A stretch of DNA of 64,000 nt from Planctomycetota bacterium (GTDB lineage: Bacteria > Planctomycetota > B15-G4), in NCBI GenBank assembly GCA_029259745.1, contig JAJDEO010000020.1, positions 230,580 to 294,579 on the forward strand, written 5' to 3'. The position numbers and the translations under genes are program-made. Positions 39,879-47,786 of the stretch are shown here, piece after piece. The notes beneath the pieces are model-generated. The model made no database searches. It saw nothing but the letters and a program-made list of their open reading frames with translations, and had not been told where the DNA came from. Positions within the stretch are counted from its first letter, which is position 1. Each line of letters starts with the position of its first letter.

Positions 39879-40997
39879 GTGGTCGGCGATGTTGTCGGAG
39901 TCGACTATCTCGCGGCCTCGCGCCACGCGCCGGGGGCGGGACGCTATGCACGCGAGCTGATCCGCGCCGTCGTGGCCCGCGCCGATGCGCCGCCGCTGCG
40001 GCTGCTCGAGTTCGGGCGCACGCCGGCCGTGATGCCGGAGGAGTCGCTGGGTCTGACGTCGGCCGCCACGCGCGTCCGACGGGCTCTCCCGCGCCGGTTG
40101 CTCTTCGGAGCGGCGGCGCGCATCGGGCTCACGGTCGACCGCTGGGCCGGCGGGTGCGACCTTTTCCACCACATCGTCGAGCCGCGTCCGCCCACCTCGC
40201 GCGGGCCCCTGCGGGTGGCCACGATCTCGGAGTGGCAGGGCGAGGCGTCGCGCTGGGACGGTCGCTGTGACGATCTCGACGGTGTCTTCGTCTTCTCGCA
40301 GACCACGGCCGACGCGCTCGTCGGCGAGGGGGCGCTGGCCGCCGAGCGGGTCGTCGTCACGCCGGTCGGGTGCGATCACTGGCGCCGCGCGGCCGAGTTT
40401 CGCGCCGAGCCGGACGACCCGCCGACGCTCATCGTGCTCGGGTCGCCGCGTCAGGAGCGTCACCCGCGGGCCATCCTCGCCGCCTTCGAGACGTTGCGTG
40501 ACGGCGGGCTCGATGCACGCCTGCTCGTCATCGGTGCCGGAGCCGAGCGTCCCGAGACGCGCGACTTCGCACGCACGCTCGCCGGCTCACGCCACGCGCC
40601 GTACGTGCGCTGGCAGACGCCCTTCGAGCACGCGATCCCCGAACTCGTCGCGGCCTGCGCGACGCTCGTTCATCTGCACGCTCACGAGGCCACGCCCGTC
40701 ACGCCGCTCGAGGCCTGCTCGTTCGGCCTGTCGGTCGTCGGCAGCGACGTGCCGGCTTTCCGCGAAGCGCTGGGCGACGAGGCGCGTCTTGTCGCTGCCG
40801 AGACGATCGACGCCGCCGAGCGCGGCGCGCCCGAGGCGCTGGCGGACGAGTTTGCCGCGGGCCTGCAGAGCGGCGCCCGTCCCGTCGACCGTCTCCGCCG
40901 CGCCGAACTCGCGCAGCGCTTCACGTGGGACGCCTGTGCGGCCGCGACGATCGCCGGCTGGCGGCAGTTCCTCGCACTGGGGCACCGGCGGTGCTGA
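39879..40997 (+). CDS. GT4-family glycosyltransferase
   Basis: 372 residues. The GTG start at 39879 is chosen because GGGAGG lies 5 bases upstream and VVGVDYLAASRHAPGAGRYA is the usual GT-B opening. The C-terminal half shows the GT4 layout: RVVVTPVGCDHWRRA, then LIVLGSPRQERHPRAILAAF, ARLLVIGAG and LVHLHAHEATPVTPLEACSF, in which the E-x7-E retaining-transferase motif is HEATPVTPLEA. VVGSDVPAFREALGDEARLV follows. It is cytoplasmic and uses a nucleotide sugar, probably for an envelope glycan. No other polysaccharide genes are adjacent. Confidence 0.85.
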   Translation: MVGDVVGVDYLAASRHAPGAGRYARELIRAVVARADAPPLRLLEFGRTPAVMPEESLGLTSAATRVRRALPRRLLFGAAARIGLTVDRWAGGCDLFHHIVEPRPPTSRGPLRVATISEWQGEASRWDGRCDDLDGVFVFSQTTADALVGEGALAAERVVVTPVGCDHWRRAAEFRAEPDDPPTLIVLGSPRQERHPRAILAAFETLRDGGLDARLLVIGAGAERPETRDFARTLAGSRHAPYVRWQTPFEHAIPELVAACATLVHLHAHEATPVTPLEACSFGLSVVGSDVPAFREALGDEARLVAAETIDAAERGAPEALADEFAAGLQSGARPVDRLRRAELAQRFTWDACAAATIAGWRQFLALGHRRC

Positions 40998-41067
40998 TCC
41001 TTTCGCCGTTCGCGCCGCCCGCGGTGTCTTTCACTCCAGCTCCGTTGCTGCGCTGCCCAAACCACCG

Positions 41068-41820
41068 ATGCTTGTGGTCATGAATACATCCACGCTCCTC
41101 CTCGGGCTCGTCGGCGTTGCTGCCGGTGTTGCCGGCGCCGCGACCACCGTCGTTCTTCTCGACAACGGAACCGCTCCCACCACCACACTCGCGGGGGTCC
41201 AGCCGACCGTCGAAGCCAACGAGCTGCGCGACCTGCGCGCGCGCTTGAAGTGGCTCGAGCAGCAGAACGATGGCTTCGCGCAGAGGATCCAAGAGCTGGA
41301 GATCGTCGCGTCCGACTTCGAGCCCGCCGACCTGTCGCCGAAGGAACTCGTGGCGGCATCGGCAAAGCCCGCGACCGGGCCGCGCGCAGGGCTCTCCGAG
41401 CCGATCGCACAGGATCTGATCGTCGAGTCGGTCGGTGAGGCGCTCGAGACGATCCGAGCCCGCGAAGAAGCGGCGCGCGACGAGGAGCGCGCCGACCGTC
41501 GCGCCGAGCGGATCGAGGAGCGCCTCGCCGAGTTGGCCGAGCAGCTTGCTCTCGACTCCTACCAGACCGAGCAGATGCGCACCTGGATGAGCGCGACCGA
41601 CACGGCCCGCGATGCACTGCGCGACGAGGTTCGTGACGCGGGCGACTGGGGCGCGATGCGTGAGAAGTTCGACGAGCTGCGCGACAAGGGCCGCTCGGAG
41701 CTCGAGACGTTCCTGACCTCTTATCAGCTCGAGCAGTACGACGCGCTCGGCAACGAGGGCGGCGGCGGCGGCGGTCGCGGGCGCGGCGGTCGCGGCGGCC
41801 GAGGCGGCGGAGGCTTCTGA
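41068..41820 (+). CDS. Membrane-anchored coiled-coil protein with Gly/Arg tail, Spy-like
   Basis: 250 residues from ATG 41068 (ATG 41080 gives 246). An N-terminal hydrophobic segment (LLLGLVGVAAGVAGAATTVV) is followed by a charged helical region of about 170 residues (LRDLRARLKWLEQQND, AARDEERADRRAERIEERLA), a coiled coil. The part ending ELETFLTSYQLEQYDAL resembles the LTxxQ end of Spy/CpxP-like periplasmic chaperones or metal sensors. The C-terminal end is GGGGGGRGRGGRGGRGGGGF. It precedes a LytS-type kinase by 44 bases and is probably its partner or target. I infer a periplasmic, membrane-tethered location. Confidence 0.7.
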   Translation: MLVVMNTSTLLLGLVGVAAGVAGAATTVVLLDNGTAPTTTLAGVQPTVEANELRDLRARLKWLEQQNDGFAQRIQELEIVASDFEPADLSPKELVAASAKPATGPRAGLSEPIAQDLIVESVGEALETIRAREEAARDEERADRRAERIEERLAELAEQLALDSYQTEQMRTWMSATDTARDALRDEVRDAGDWGAMREKFDELRDKGRSELETFLTSYQLEQYDALGNEGGGGGGRGRGGRGGRGGGGF

Positions 41821-41864
41821 TCGACGAGCGTGGGCGAGACGACATCGATACGCTCGAGCGCTGG

Positions 41865-43100
41865 GTGCGCTCGCCGGTGCGTCGCGTCTGCGCGCTCGTC
41901 ATCCTCGTCGCTGCGGCGGCGAGCATCACGGCGATCCAGCTCAGCGATGTGCTGGAGGCCGTGGACCGCACGCACCCCTCGGGGCTGATCTTCGCCCGTC
42001 AGCTCGCTCAGTGGGGCGTGTGGGGTCTGCTGGCCGTGCCGATCATGGCGATCAGCCTCGCGTCGCTGGAACGCTTTCGCTCGTCTGGCTGGGTGTTGCT
42101 GCTCCAGATCGTTCTCGGAACGGTCACGAGTGCCGGGGTGACGCTCGCGCACGAGCAGATCGACGCGTGGTTATTCGAGGGCGGCAGCCCGATGTCGCGG
42201 CCCGGCGGCGAGCGTGGTGAGCGCGGTGAGCGTGGCGTCTCCCGCGCGCCTGACGGCAGCGAGCGTTCCGACGAGGACCGCCGACCGCCGCGGCGCTCGC
42301 GCTCACGGGGTGGACGCGGCGAGCTCTGGACGAGTCCGCGCCTCGCGCGCAACCTGCTCGTCTACTCGACGATCGTCGGCATCGGTCTGGCGCTTGCCGC
42401 AACCGTGCGTGCGCGCGAGCAGGCGCGCCGCGCCGCCGATCTCGAACTCACGGCGGCGCGCCTCGAAGTCGAACTCGGCACGGCGCGCATGACGGCGTTG
42501 CAGCATCAGCTACGCCCGCACTTCCTCTTCAACGCCCTGCACGCCGTCGGCGGGTTGGTGCGACAGGGGCGCGACGCCGAGGTCCAGGACGTGCTGTCGG
42601 GCCTGGGTGCGCTGCTGCGCACCTCGCTGCATTCCGACGACAAGAAGACGTCGACGCTGGCCGCCGAGCTCGACCTCGTGCGGCACTATCTCGACGTCGA
42701 GGCGATCCGGCTCGGTGAACGCCTGCGCGTCGACGTCGCGCAGGTCGAGCCCGCGATCGGCGCCACGCCCGTGCCCGCGCTGCTGCTCCTGCCGGTGATC
42801 GAGAACGCCGTTCAGCACGGCGTCGCGCCGCGCGAGGAAGGCGGCGCCGTGACGTTGACGGTCGAGCGCGACGGCGAGGCCGTCGAGATCGTCGTGCGCG
42901 ACGACGGGCCGGGCTTCCCCGACGACGTTCTCGCCGGGGCGACCCGCGCAGCATCGTCGGGGCGCGGGTCGGGTGCCTCGATCGGCCTCGCCAACACACG
43001 CGCGCGCCTGGGCCTCTTCGGCAACTCGACGATGACGCTCGCGAACGACCACGGCGCCGTCGTGACGATCCGCCTGCCCGCGGCGGGGACCTCGGCATGA
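41865..43100 (+). CDS. LytS-type sensor histidine kinase
   Basis: 411 residues from GTG 41865. An in-frame extension back to 41817 (reading IDERGRDDIDTLERW) looks protein-like, and an unusual start overlapping the previous stop is possible. Four hydrophobic segments are seen (VCALVILVAAAASITAIQL, LLAVPIMAISLASL, VLLLQIVLGTVTSAGVTLA, LVYSTIVGIGLALAATV), with an RG-rich loop (GERGERGERG) before the last. The His_kinase domain has phospho-acceptor His219 in LQHQLRPHFLFNALHAVGGL. The ATPase part has PVIENAVQHGVAP (N box), VVRDDGPGFPDD (G1) and SIGLANTRARLGLF (G2). Signal unknown. Its stop overlaps the regulator start as ATGA. Confidence 0.9.
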   Translation: MRSPVRRVCALVILVAAAASITAIQLSDVLEAVDRTHPSGLIFARQLAQWGVWGLLAVPIMAISLASLERFRSSGWVLLLQIVLGTVTSAGVTLAHEQIDAWLFEGGSPMSRPGGERGERGERGVSRAPDGSERSDEDRRPPRRSRSRGGRGELWTSPRLARNLLVYSTIVGIGLALAATVRAREQARRAADLELTAARLEVELGTARMTALQHQLRPHFLFNALHAVGGLVRQGRDAEVQDVLSGLGALLRTSLHSDDKKTSTLAAELDLVRHYLDVEAIRLGERLRVDVAQVEPAIGATPVPALLLLPVIENAVQHGVAPREEGGAVTLTVERDGEAVEIVVRDDGPGFPDDVLAGATRAASSGRGSGASIGLANTRARLGLFGNSTMTLANDHGAVVTIRLPAAGTSA

Positions 43101-43813
43101 GCGAGCCCGTGCGCGTCGTGGCCGTCGACGACGAACCGATTCCGCGCGAGACCCTCGCGGCGCTGCTCACCGCTGCACCCGACGTCGAGCTCGTCGCGGT
43201 CTGTGCGACGGGGCGTGGCGCCGTCGACGCCGTGCGCGAGCATCGACCCGACGCGCTCTTCCTCGACGTGCAGATGCCCGGGCTCGACGGCTTCGGCGTC
43301 ATCGAGGCGCTGCTCGACGAGCCGCTGCCCGTGATCGTCTTCGCGACGGCCCACGACGACTACGCCCTCGCCGCGTTCGATGTCGAGGCTGTCGACTACC
43401 TGCTCAAGCCCTTCACCGACGAACGCTTCAACCAGGCTCTCGAGCGCGTGCGCGAACGCGTGGCGGCGCTGCGCACCATGGCGTCGAAGAGCCAGACGTT
43501 GGCGGTGCATCGCGCCGGACTGATCGAGCGTGTCGACGTCAGCGCGATCGTCTGGATCGAGTCGGCCGATCAGTACGTCAAGCTGCACACCGCCGACGAC
43601 GTGCATCTCATGCGTGAGTCGATGGCGAATCTCGAAGCGCAGCTCGATCCCGAGCGCTTCCTGCGCGTGCATCGCACCGTCATCGTGGCGTCCGAGCACG
43701 TGCGTGCGATCGAAACGCTGCGCTCGGGTAATGGCCGGCTGACGGTCGGCGGTGACGTCTGGTTGCCCGTCGCGCGTGCGCGCGTCGCCGACGTCAAGCG
43801 TCGACTCGGCTGA
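43097..43813 (+). CDS. LytTR-family response regulator
   Basis: 238 residues from ATG 43097. The receiver domain has acidic Asp11-Asp12 (VVAVDDEPI), phospho-acceptor Asp57 (LFLDVQMPGLDG), a Thr/Ala switch (VFATAHDDYAL) and the conserved Lys (YLLKPF). The LytTR DNA-binding domain follows from about residue 135 (AIVWIESADQYVKLHTADDV, FLRVHRTVIVASEHVRAIET). It pairs with the upstream kinase in a coupled operon. LytTR proteins bind as dimers to direct repeats about 12 bp long, and likely targets include the operon itself. Its 3' end overlaps the convergent mltA gene by 20 bases. Confidence 0.95.
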   Translation: MSEPVRVVAVDDEPIPRETLAALLTAAPDVELVAVCATGRGAVDAVREHRPDALFLDVQMPGLDGFGVIEALLDEPLPVIVFATAHDDYALAAFDVEAVDYLLKPFTDERFNQALERVRERVAALRTMASKSQTLAVHRAGLIERVDVSAIVWIESADQYVKLHTADDVHLMRESMANLEAQLDPERFLRVHRTVIVASEHVRAIETLRSGNGRLTVGGDVWLPVARARVADVKRRLG

Positions 43814-45080
43814 CGCCCGCGCCTTCCCGCAAGAACAGGTAGTAGAGCTGACCCGGCGCTTTCGTCGCGCCGGCGAGGCCCTCGGCTTCGTCGCCCTCGC
43901 CGAGGTAGATGTCGGCGCGCCCGGCCGAACGGATCGCGCCGCCGGTGTCCTGGTCGAGCATGAAGCGTCGGAACGGAACGCCACGCTCGGTGCCCGCCCG
44001 CGGCAGGCGCGTGTCGACGAACAGCAGCGACGCCCGTGGGAAGACGCTCTTGTCCGTCGCGAGCGTGCGCTTGGCGGCGACGGGCACGTTGAGACTGCCG
44101 TGCGGCGTGCCTTCGATCTCGCGGAAGAAGACGTAGCGGTCGTTGCGGTGCAGGAAGTCGAGGACGTCGCCAGGCGAGCGCTTGGCCCACTCGCGGATCG
44201 ACGCGAGGTTGGCCGTCTCCCCGTCGAGCGCCTCGGCCTTCACGAGGAGTTCGCGCAGCGACGTGTACTCGTGGCCGTTGTGGCCCGCGAAGCCGACGCG
44301 GAACAGTTCGTCATTCGGCAGGCGTAGGACGGCCGAGCCGTTGACGTGCGCGATGTAGGCATCCATCGGACTCGCCAGCCACGCGACCTCGGTGCCGTCG
44401 AGCAAGCCGCCGCGTTCGATCGCACCGCGCGTCGGGTACTTCGGGTTCGTGCCCGCGGACGTCTTCTGCCCGAGCACCTTGCCGTTGGGGTCGGTGATGA
44501 GGTCGTCGGGACGCCCGTAGAGCGGATACTTGAACCGCTGTGTCGGGCGCAGGCTCGCCTCGAGGATCGGTGTGCAGTAACCCGTGAACAGCACGCCGCT
44601 GCCCCGACCGTCCCAGCCGGCCGACCTGTACCACTGGAACTCCGCGTCGACGGCACGCTCGAAGGCCTCCGCCGACCCGGCCTCGGCGAGCAGCTCGGCG
44701 AAGCGTTCGAGGCTCGCGCGGGTGCGCTCGTGGCTGATCCCGGCTTGGGGAAAGTGTTGCAGGGAGGACGGCTTGGCGAGATAGCTGAGACTGCGCTCGA
44801 CGGCGTCGACGAGGCGATGGCGGCCGTACCACTCGAGGTGGATGTCCGGGTGCTCCTCGTCCGCGCCGAGCGGGATCAGCGCCGGCGCGCCGGGTGGAAG
44901 CGGACGTTCCCAGTCGGGCTCCGTTTTCGTCGACGCGCAGCCGGCGAGGAGCGCGGCCGTGAGCGCCAGGATGGCGAGGCCGCGCGGGCGCGGGGCGCGG
45001 CGCGGGACGGTGAAGACAGCCGGGCGCGGGGCGCGGTGCTGTCGCGAGCAGCCTGGGGTGAAGCGGCGGCGAGTCGTCAT
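43794..45080 (-). CDS. mltA: Membrane-bound lytic murein transglycosylase A
   Basis: 428 residues from ATG 45080. A long basic N-region leads to a lipoprotein signal (GLAILALTAALLAGCAS; lipobox LAGC). The MltA domain shows FTGYCTPILEASLRPTQRF, YPTRGAIERGGLLDGTEVAW, DAYIAHVNGSAVLRLP and FAGHNGHEYTSL, and the 3D end RFMLDQDTGGAIRSAGRADI with the catalytic Asp. The enzyme cleaves peptidoglycan glycan strands to 1,6-anhydromuropeptides at the outer membrane. Its presence supports a peptidoglycan wall in this planctomycete. It is about 40 residues longer than the E. coli form, mostly at the N-terminus. Confidence 0.92.
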   Translation of the reverse strand: MTTRRRFTPGCSRQHRAPRPAVFTVPRRAPRPRGLAILALTAALLAGCASTKTEPDWERPLPPGAPALIPLGADEEHPDIHLEWYGRHRLVDAVERSLSYLAKPSSLQHFPQAGISHERTRASLERFAELLAEAGSAEAFERAVDAEFQWYRSAGWDGRGSGVLFTGYCTPILEASLRPTQRFKYPLYGRPDDLITDPNGKVLGQKTSAGTNPKYPTRGAIERGGLLDGTEVAWLASPMDAYIAHVNGSAVLRLPNDELFRVGFAGHNGHEYTSLRELLVKAEALDGETANLASIREWAKRSPGDVLDFLHRNDRYVFFREIEGTPHGSLNVPVAAKRTLATDKSVFPRASLLFVDTRLPRAGTERGVPFRRFMLDQDTGGAIRSAGRADIYLGEGDEAEGLAGATKAPGQLYYLFLREGAGVSRVDA

Positions 45081-45405
45081 GGACGGACACATTATCAGAC
45101 CGACACGCCGATCTCGTCCCTCACTCCCGAGCACGCATGGACGGCGGGGCGAAGCGCTCCGCAGCGGCGACCGGGCGGGTGCCGAGGGCGGGCGGATGTC
45201 TATCCCCGAAGAAGGGCGTTCGGCGTCGGAGCTGCTAGAAAATGGGTTCCGACGCGTCATTCCCAGGCCCGAACCATCAGACGCCGTGTTGCTCGCGTAC
45301 GAGTGGCCGGGCCCCGAATCCCACCCTGCCCGTAGGACGGATCCTGAGTGCCCGAAACGGTACGCTCAGCGGTCTCGCCCGCCGGTTCCCCAAAGCGCTG
45401 TCCAC
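45081..45405. other. Divergent noncoding interval upstream of the cytochrome operon
   Basis: 325 bases between mltA and resB. The only signal I see is TGCTAGAAAAT at 45233-45243, similar to possible extended -10 elements at 12083 and 23042. No repeat copy or convincing short gene is visible. Confidence 0.35.
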
Positions 45406-47784
45406 ATGTCCGCAGACACCTCTGCCGCCCCCGCCACGCGATCGCTGTGGGGGCGCCTCGTCGACCTTTTCAGCTCGATCACGTTCGGCGTGATCCTGCT
45501 CACGCTGCTCTTCATCTACTCGTCGATCGGATCGTCCGGTGTGCCGATGTCCTGGCGCATCCTCGACCCCGCGGTCTGGCACTCCGTCCGCGAGCTGCCG
45601 ATGTTCGAGATGACGGAGTTCGAGTGGTTCCATTGGTGGCCGTTCGACGTCCTGATCGCGCTCATCACGCTGACGCTCGTCGTCACGACCGTTCGCCGGA
45701 TCCCGTTCCGTCCCGTGAACTACGGCGTCTGGATGATCCATTCCGGGCTGATCATCATGGGCATCGGCTGCGTGATGTACTTCTCGACGAAGATCGAGGG
45801 CGACGCGGTCGTCATCCGGCGCGCCGTGAATATCACGCTGCCCGACGGCACGACGGGCTCGATGCCCGCGATCCCGGGCAACTTCCTCGAGCTCGAGGGG
45901 GAAAATGGGCCGACATCGTTCTTCGTGCAGGAGGTCAACCCGCGTTGGCCGATCTTGTCGGGAGACGACGAGGGCAAGGAGGCCTATTCGGTCACCGTCG
46001 CCGTGCAGCAGCCGGGCCGCTCGTTCCAGCGCCAGATGCTCGCCGGCTACCCCGAGTACACCGAAGACATCATGCGCTCGGGCAACCCGGCGCAGCCGTT
46101 CCAGCGCGCGGTGAAGGTGATCGGCGAGAAGCTGCTCGACGACGAGTTGAGCGTCACGCTCGACTACGCGCCCACCACCGACTTCTACGTCGCTCACCAC
46201 CTGACGAAAGCCTGGGCACTGTACCTGCGCGAGAAGGGCACGACGGAGTGGATCGAGCGCAAGCTCGACGGCGTGCCCCTCTTCAACGACCACATCGCGT
46301 CGCTCGACGACGTGCATACCGCCCCCGGACAGAAGCGCCCGCCGCTGCGTCCGCTCGACGTCATCGCGCCGGCCAGCGATCCACGCGACCCGCTCGCGGA
46401 CGTCGAAATCGGCATCTCGCGCTACCTGCGCTACGCGCGGATGAACTCGCAGTGGGGTGGGGGCGGCGAGATGCTGTTCCCGTACGCCGAGGTGCGCATG
46501 GAGAACGAGGTTGGTGCGTCGCTGGAGCACGAGCTCACGGCGTTCGATCCGACCACGGCCGTGAGCCGCGACGGCCTCGTGCAGTTCCGCTGGGCCGAAA
46601 CGGAAAACGATCTGCTCGACATGGACCAGCCCGTCATGCCGGCGTTGCGCATCGAGGTGCTCGAGACGGGGCGCGTCGACGAGGTGTCGATCACGGACTT
46701 CTCGCGCAGCAACCCCGACTCGCCCTGGATCCCGATCCCCGACACCGAGTACGAGTACCGCGTCGAGACCGTCCAGGACGACATGCGCATCACGGACACG
46801 ACCGTTTCGGTGGCGATGCTCGAGATTCGCAAGGGCGACAAGACCTGGCAGCGCTGGGCCTTCGACCACACCTTCCCGAACCGCGACCTCGACGCGGGGC
46901 AGCACGGCGACGAGATCGCGCTCGATACGGCGATCACGTTCCGCTACATCCCCGGCAACCGGCTTGCGCCGCTGACGCTCGTCGCCGGTCCGCAAGAGCG
47001 CGACCTCTCCATGATCTTCCAGATCGATGAGGACGAGCCGAAGGTCGTCGACGTCAAGATCGGTGAGCCGATCGATCTGCGTGGTGGCATCAAGGTCACC
47101 GTGACGTCGTACATTCCACGCGCGAAGGTCGTCGAACGTCCGATGATCGTGCCGCCGGCGCAGCGCAACCGCGATGCCGGGCTCACGTTCGCGATGGTGC
47201 GGGCCGACGTCATGATCCCCGGCGCGACGCAGAGCGAGTGGGTGACGTTCCACCAGTACCCGATCGAGACGCGCAACGACACGCTGCGTCGCTTCTGGCT
47301 CGAACCCGTGACGGTGCGCGCCGCCGACGGGCGCGAGATCGAGATGATCCTCTCGCGCCAGCGCATGACGCTGCCCGAGCCCGTCGTGCTCGACGACTTC
47401 GAGATCAAGAGTCACGTCGGCGGGTTCAGCGGCAAGGTCTCGAGCATCGCCGACTGGATCAGCCAGGTGCGCTTCGACGAAGGATCGGGCGTCCTCAGCG
47501 AGTCCAAGTCGGTCAGCATGAACAAGCCGGCGAGTCACCACGGGCTCTTCTACTTCCAGGCCCAGTGGGACCCGCCGCAGGAGTCGCGCGGTTCGGGCGA
47601 CCCGCCTTCGCAGGGTCTCAACTACACCGTGCTCGGCGTCGGCAACGGACGCGGGCGCATCACGATGCTGCTCGGCGTCATCATCTCCGTGATCGGGATG
47701 ATCTACGCGTTCTACTACAAGCCGATCATCAAGCGTCGCCTCGTCGCCGCGGCCCGCGCGCGCGCTGCGACGGCGGCAAACTGA
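45406..47784 (+). CDS. resB: ResB-like cytochrome c biogenesis protein
   Basis: 792 residues from ATG 45406. Membrane segments near residues 20-40 (SSITFGVILLTLLFIYSSIG), 85-105 (WPFDVLIALITLTLVVTTVR) and 110-130 (VNYGVWMIHSGLIIMGIGCV) are followed by about 600 mostly extracytoplasmic residues. A final segment (LLGVIISVIGMIYAFYYKPI) closes the protein. FSSITFGVILLTLLFI is the typical ResB start, and SHHGLFYFQAQWDPP near the C-terminus fits the end of the family. ResB with CcsA forms the System II haem-export and ligation complex. It starts the operon resB-ccsA-pentaheme-CRTAC1. It is longer than most ResB proteins because of the periplasmic insert. Confidence 0.88.
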   Translation: MSADTSAAPATRSLWGRLVDLFSSITFGVILLTLLFIYSSIGSSGVPMSWRILDPAVWHSVRELPMFEMTEFEWFHWWPFDVLIALITLTLVVTTVRRIPFRPVNYGVWMIHSGLIIMGIGCVMYFSTKIEGDAVVIRRAVNITLPDGTTGSMPAIPGNFLELEGENGPTSFFVQEVNPRWPILSGDDEGKEAYSVTVAVQQPGRSFQRQMLAGYPEYTEDIMRSGNPAQPFQRAVKVIGEKLLDDELSVTLDYAPTTDFYVAHHLTKAWALYLREKGTTEWIERKLDGVPLFNDHIASLDDVHTAPGQKRPPLRPLDVIAPASDPRDPLADVEIGISRYLRYARMNSQWGGGGEMLFPYAEVRMENEVGASLEHELTAFDPTTAVSRDGLVQFRWAETENDLLDMDQPVMPALRIEVLETGRVDEVSITDFSRSNPDSPWIPIPDTEYEYRVETVQDDMRITDTTVSVAMLEIRKGDKTWQRWAFDHTFPNRDLDAGQHGDEIALDTAITFRYIPGNRLAPLTLVAGPQERDLSMIFQIDEDEPKVVDVKIGEPIDLRGGIKVTVTSYIPRAKVVERPMIVPPAQRNRDAGLTFAMVRADVMIPGATQSEWVTFHQYPIETRNDTLRRFWLEPVTVRAADGREIEMILSRQRMTLPEPVVLDDFEIKSHVGGFSGKVSSIADWISQVRFDEGSGVLSESKSVSMNKPASHHGLFYFQAQWDPPQESRGSGDPPSQGLNYTVLGVGNGRGRITMLLGVIISVIGMIYAFYYKPIIKRRLVAAARARAATAAN

Positions 47785-47786
47785 GA

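Noticed and set aside
37392..40997. Very long forward open frame of 1201 codons
   Set aside because: Only 39879-40997 codes for a real protein. The rest is the antisense of the MFS/spermidine synthase fusion and reads as Arg/Glu-rich shadow sequence.
45277..47541. Long minus-strand frame opposite resB
   Set aside because: Composition (Arg/Asp/His-rich, no family motif) is typical of antisense frames in high-GC DNA. The plus strand encodes recognisable ResB.
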